A DNA stretch of 64,000 bases, from positions 4,922,001 to 4,986,000 of the forward strand of contig NZ_CP042467.1 in assembly GCF_007993755.1 (NCBI RefSeq), read 5' to 3'. The translations under genes and the position numbers were made by a program. Below, piece by piece: positions 62,348 to 64,000 of this stretch. The notes under the pieces were generated by a model. The model saw nothing but the letters and a program-made list of their open reading frames with translations, was not told where the DNA came from and searched no databases. Positions within the stretch are counted from its first letter, which is position 1; every line of letters starts with the position of its first letter. The stretch is from Microvenator marinus. Lineage in GTDB: Bacteria; Myxococcota_A; Bradymonadia; Bradymonadales; Bradymonadaceae.

Positions 62348-62749
62348 TTGAACCAGATGATTCACGTACAAACGCTCGAAGAGCGAAGCCCGTTTAGTCG
62401 GCTTCTCACCTTTGTCTTGGCTTTTTTCTTCGGAGTGTGGGGCGTGCACCGTTTCTACACGGGCCGAATTCTCACGGGTCTTCTCTGGTTCTTCACGGGC
62501 GGACTACTTGGATTCGGGTGGTTCTTCGACCTAATCGTCATTGCGATTGGCCGGTTTAAAGACGGTCAGGGGCGAATTGTTGGAGAACCCGTCTATTCGT
62601 CGCGCCCGATGATCGCTGCACAGCCCATGCGCCGAGAGACGGAGAAAGACGAATGGGGTAGCGCCAAAGAATTCGACTTTGGTGAAGTGGATCGTGACCC
62701 GCTTTTGGACAAGTTTGCTGAACTCGAAAAACAAGAGATGGGGCGTTAG
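62348..62749 (+). CDS. TM2-domain membrane protein
   Basis: 133 residues. The TM2 domain (LAFFFGVWGVHRFYTGRILTGLLWFFTGGLLG) gives two hairpin helices, with a C-terminal acidic cytoplasmic tail. The TTG at 62348 is preferred over ATG 62357 because GGAG lies 7 bases before it. Function of TM2 proteins in bacteria is poorly known. It is only 3 bases before the caspase-like gene, which implies co-transcription. Confidence 0.85.
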   Translation: MNQMIHVQTLEERSPFSRLLTFVLAFFFGVWGVHRFYTGRILTGLLWFFTGGLLGFGWFFDLIVIAIGRFKDGQGRIVGEPVYSSRPMIAAQPMRRETEKDEWGSAKEFDFGEVDRDPLLDKFAELEKQEMGR

Positions 62750-62752
62750 ATT

Positions 62753-63352
62753 TTGGGACTCAGGCTTCTCGTTTACGACGATACTTGTAGGGATGGGGCG
62801 TGGTTTGGGCTGACGCATTCCTGGATAGCCGGAGACGCTCTTTATAAAGCTCTTGGACGTCTTGACGCGAGTTTCGCCGCCCAAGACTGGGACTCGGCAC
62901 TCGCCTGGCTCGGGAGCTTCGGCGACCAAGAGATCGATGAAATCCAGTTTTGGGGGCACGGGAAGTGGGGCAGGGCCATGGTTGCCCGAGATGCGTTGAA
63001 TCTAGACTCGTTAAAGTCGCGGGAGAGCCGCCTTTTGGCGATCAAAGAGCGGATGCATCCCGATTCACTCTGGTGGTTTCGCACATGCGAGACGATTGGC
63101 GCTGATGCGGGGCATCGGTTCGCGCGGGAGTGGAGCGAGTTCTTCGAGTGCCCTGTAGCTGGACATACCTTCATCATCGGGCCGTGGCAAAGTGGGCTGC
63201 ACCTCTTAAAGCCTGGCGAGTCGCCGCATTGGACAGCATGGGAGGGGTTGGCTGAAGGGAGCCCCGACGCGCCGAAAAAATCGCTCTGGTCCACGCCATT
63301 TCAGCCACGCACAATTCACTGTTTGCGAAGCAGGGTGCCGTCCGGATGGTAA
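62753..63352 (+). CDS. Caspase-fold / DUF4347-like protein
   Basis: 199 residues, no signal or membrane segment. IQFWGHGKWG (His69) and WWFRTCETIGADAGHRFA (Cys112) give the His-Gly and Cys spacing of clan CD caspase-like proteins and of DUF4347 domains, and VAGHTFIIGPWQSG resembles the DUF4347 end. A Cys-His catalytic dyad is therefore possible. The start is TTG 62753, three bases after the TM2 stop. No substrate or partner is known; an inactive structural member is also possible. Confidence 0.65.
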   Translation: MGLRLLVYDDTCRDGAWFGLTHSWIAGDALYKALGRLDASFAAQDWDSALAWLGSFGDQEIDEIQFWGHGKWGRAMVARDALNLDSLKSRESRLLAIKERMHPDSLWWFRTCETIGADAGHRFAREWSEFFECPVAGHTFIIGPWQSGLHLLKPGESPHWTAWEGLAEGSPDAPKKSLWSTPFQPRTIHCLRSRVPSGW

Positions 63353-63459
63353 TCGGGCGTGGTGTCAAGAAAAAATTCTTGTCTCGGACTGGAAATCTTC
63401 TTTGAGTGCTGCTAGGTTCCGCGCGATTTGGGACAACCTGCTGAATTCGGAAAGCGAAA

Positions 63460-64000
63460 ATGATGAAATTTCAAAGATTTATTGTATTGTTTCTAGCCGG
63501 GTCACTGGCACTCACCGCATGTGGTGACGACGAGACCAACCTTGATCCTGTGGTTCGAGTAGATCCTCAACCCACTCCTCCACCAGATAATAACAACCAA
63601 GAGCCAGAGCCAGAGCCAGAGCCAGAAACTCTCGTGTTTCAGGCAGTGAGCGTCTTGGATCAAGAGGTTGAGGCCAACGCTGAAGTTGAGCTCAAGGTCG
63701 AGCTCGTTGGCAGCCGAACTGGCGCTGGACGCGCTGATGAGACCATTCGATTTACTGTACTTCAAGCACCTACCGCCGCTGTGACGCTCTCGGCATCATC
63801 GGTTCAAACCGATGACCTCGGACAAGCAGCCGTGATGTTGCAGGTTGGTGAGGTCGCAGGTCCTATCGTTGTTCGTGCTGCGTACCCAGGCCTTGCGCCG
63901 GTTGAGTTTGAAGTTCGCGTCAAAGGTCTTCCAGGAGGGTCAATTCGCGTTGAGATTCAGCGCCCAACACAGGGGCCAGGAACTCTCGCGCCATTTAAGG
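63460..64000 (+). CDS. Lipoprotein with Ig-like (Big-1-type) domain, truncated at window end
   Basis: The frame starts at ATG 63460 (or 63463) and remains open to the end, giving about 180 residues. The signal ends in the lipobox LTAC. A Pro/Glu linker with tandem EP units follows. The next part, with VLDQEVEANAEVELKVELVGS and TDDLGQAAVMLQVGEVAGPIVV, looks like a bacterial Ig-like (Big-1) domain. It resembles the other surface lipoproteins of the window. The C-terminus is missing, so the full architecture is unknown. Confidence 0.85.
   Translation, partial: MMKFQRFIVLFLAGSLALTACGDDETNLDPVVRVDPQPTPPPDNNNQEPEPEPEPETLVFQAVSVLDQEVEANAEVELKVELVGSRTGAGRADETIRFTVLQAPTAAVTLSASSVQTDDLGQAAVMLQVGEVAGPIVVRAAYPGLAPVEFEVRVKGLPGGSIRVEIQRPTQGPGTLAPFK

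Noticed and set aside
63364-63379. CAAGAA/TTCTTG inverted repeat after the caspase-like gene
   Set aside because: The stem is only six weak A/T-rich pairs with no U-run, so I do not call it a terminator.

Overview
The window is a gene-dense stretch of a bacterial chromosome; no gene-free gap exceeds about 210 bases. It most resembles a predatory or deltaproteobacterial-type genome (Bradymonadia/Myxococcota grade). The clues are several Ser/Thr protein kinases, FHA domains, a sigma54 activator, a Tad-type pilus cluster, lipoproteins with Asn/Thr-rich 'NNQTTTNN' linkers, and a cytochrome c maturation system with a Cys-type CcmE. The taxonomic placement is an inference; there is no rRNA gene to confirm it. 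No insertion sequence, phage, CRISPR array or integrase was seen.

Layout. 1-9.3 kb: a truncated lipoprotein gene, a transmembrane Ser/Thr kinase with two small companions, ADP-glucose synthase (glgC), a second Ser/Thr kinase, an FHA-GAF-adenylate cyclase and, divergently, an NtrC-type activator. 9.3-13.6 kb: an Asn/Thr-linker lipoprotein, a long glutathione-transferase-like protein, a tRNA-Leu(CAG) with its own promoter and terminator, an orphan PhnD-like lipoprotein and an HD phosphohydrolase. 13.6-24.5 kb: a Tad/Flp-type secretion cluster (cpaB, cpaC, FHA-cpaF, tadB, tadC, an FHA-transmembrane protein, a TPR lipoprotein, an unusual pilin-like protein, a polytopic membrane protein).

24.5-38.2 kb is one long minus-strand run. 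In transcription order it is trmH; rplU-rpmA-obg; ccmC and two small CcmD-like proteins; then a second cpaF, a pseudokinase and a lipoprotein; then ccmE-ccmF-ccmI-like, an unknown membrane protein, ccmA and ccmB. Haem-maturation genes are therefore interrupted by a CpaF-pseudokinase module whose disordered arm carries four threonine motifs of the kind FHA domains bind. FHA domains are encoded in the Tad cluster about 10 kb away.

38.2-49.2 kb holds surface and envelope proteins: a von Willebrand factor A lipoprotein with calcium-binding repeats, a cytochrome-like lipoprotein with a CX4CH motif, and a three-gene operon (giant TPR protein, OmpA-family protein, beta-propeller lipoprotein). 49.3-53.2 kb holds a histidine kinase - response regulator - histidine kinase set. 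53.2-64 kb holds a DUF805-SRPBCC membrane protein, a YiaA/B-like protein, an enoyl-CoA hydratase family enzyme, a receptor-like kinase with a seven-blade RCC1 propeller, a PHA-granule-type protein, a CrtI-like FAD oxidoreductase, a phosphoglucomutase-family enzyme, a TM2 protein, a caspase/DUF4347-like protein and a truncated lipoprotein.

The recurring themes are phosphothreonine signalling (kinases, a pseudokinase, FHA domains) and envelope assembly (Tad machine, lipoproteins, cytochrome c maturation). Functional links between them are hypotheses from gene order and motifs, not demonstrated here.
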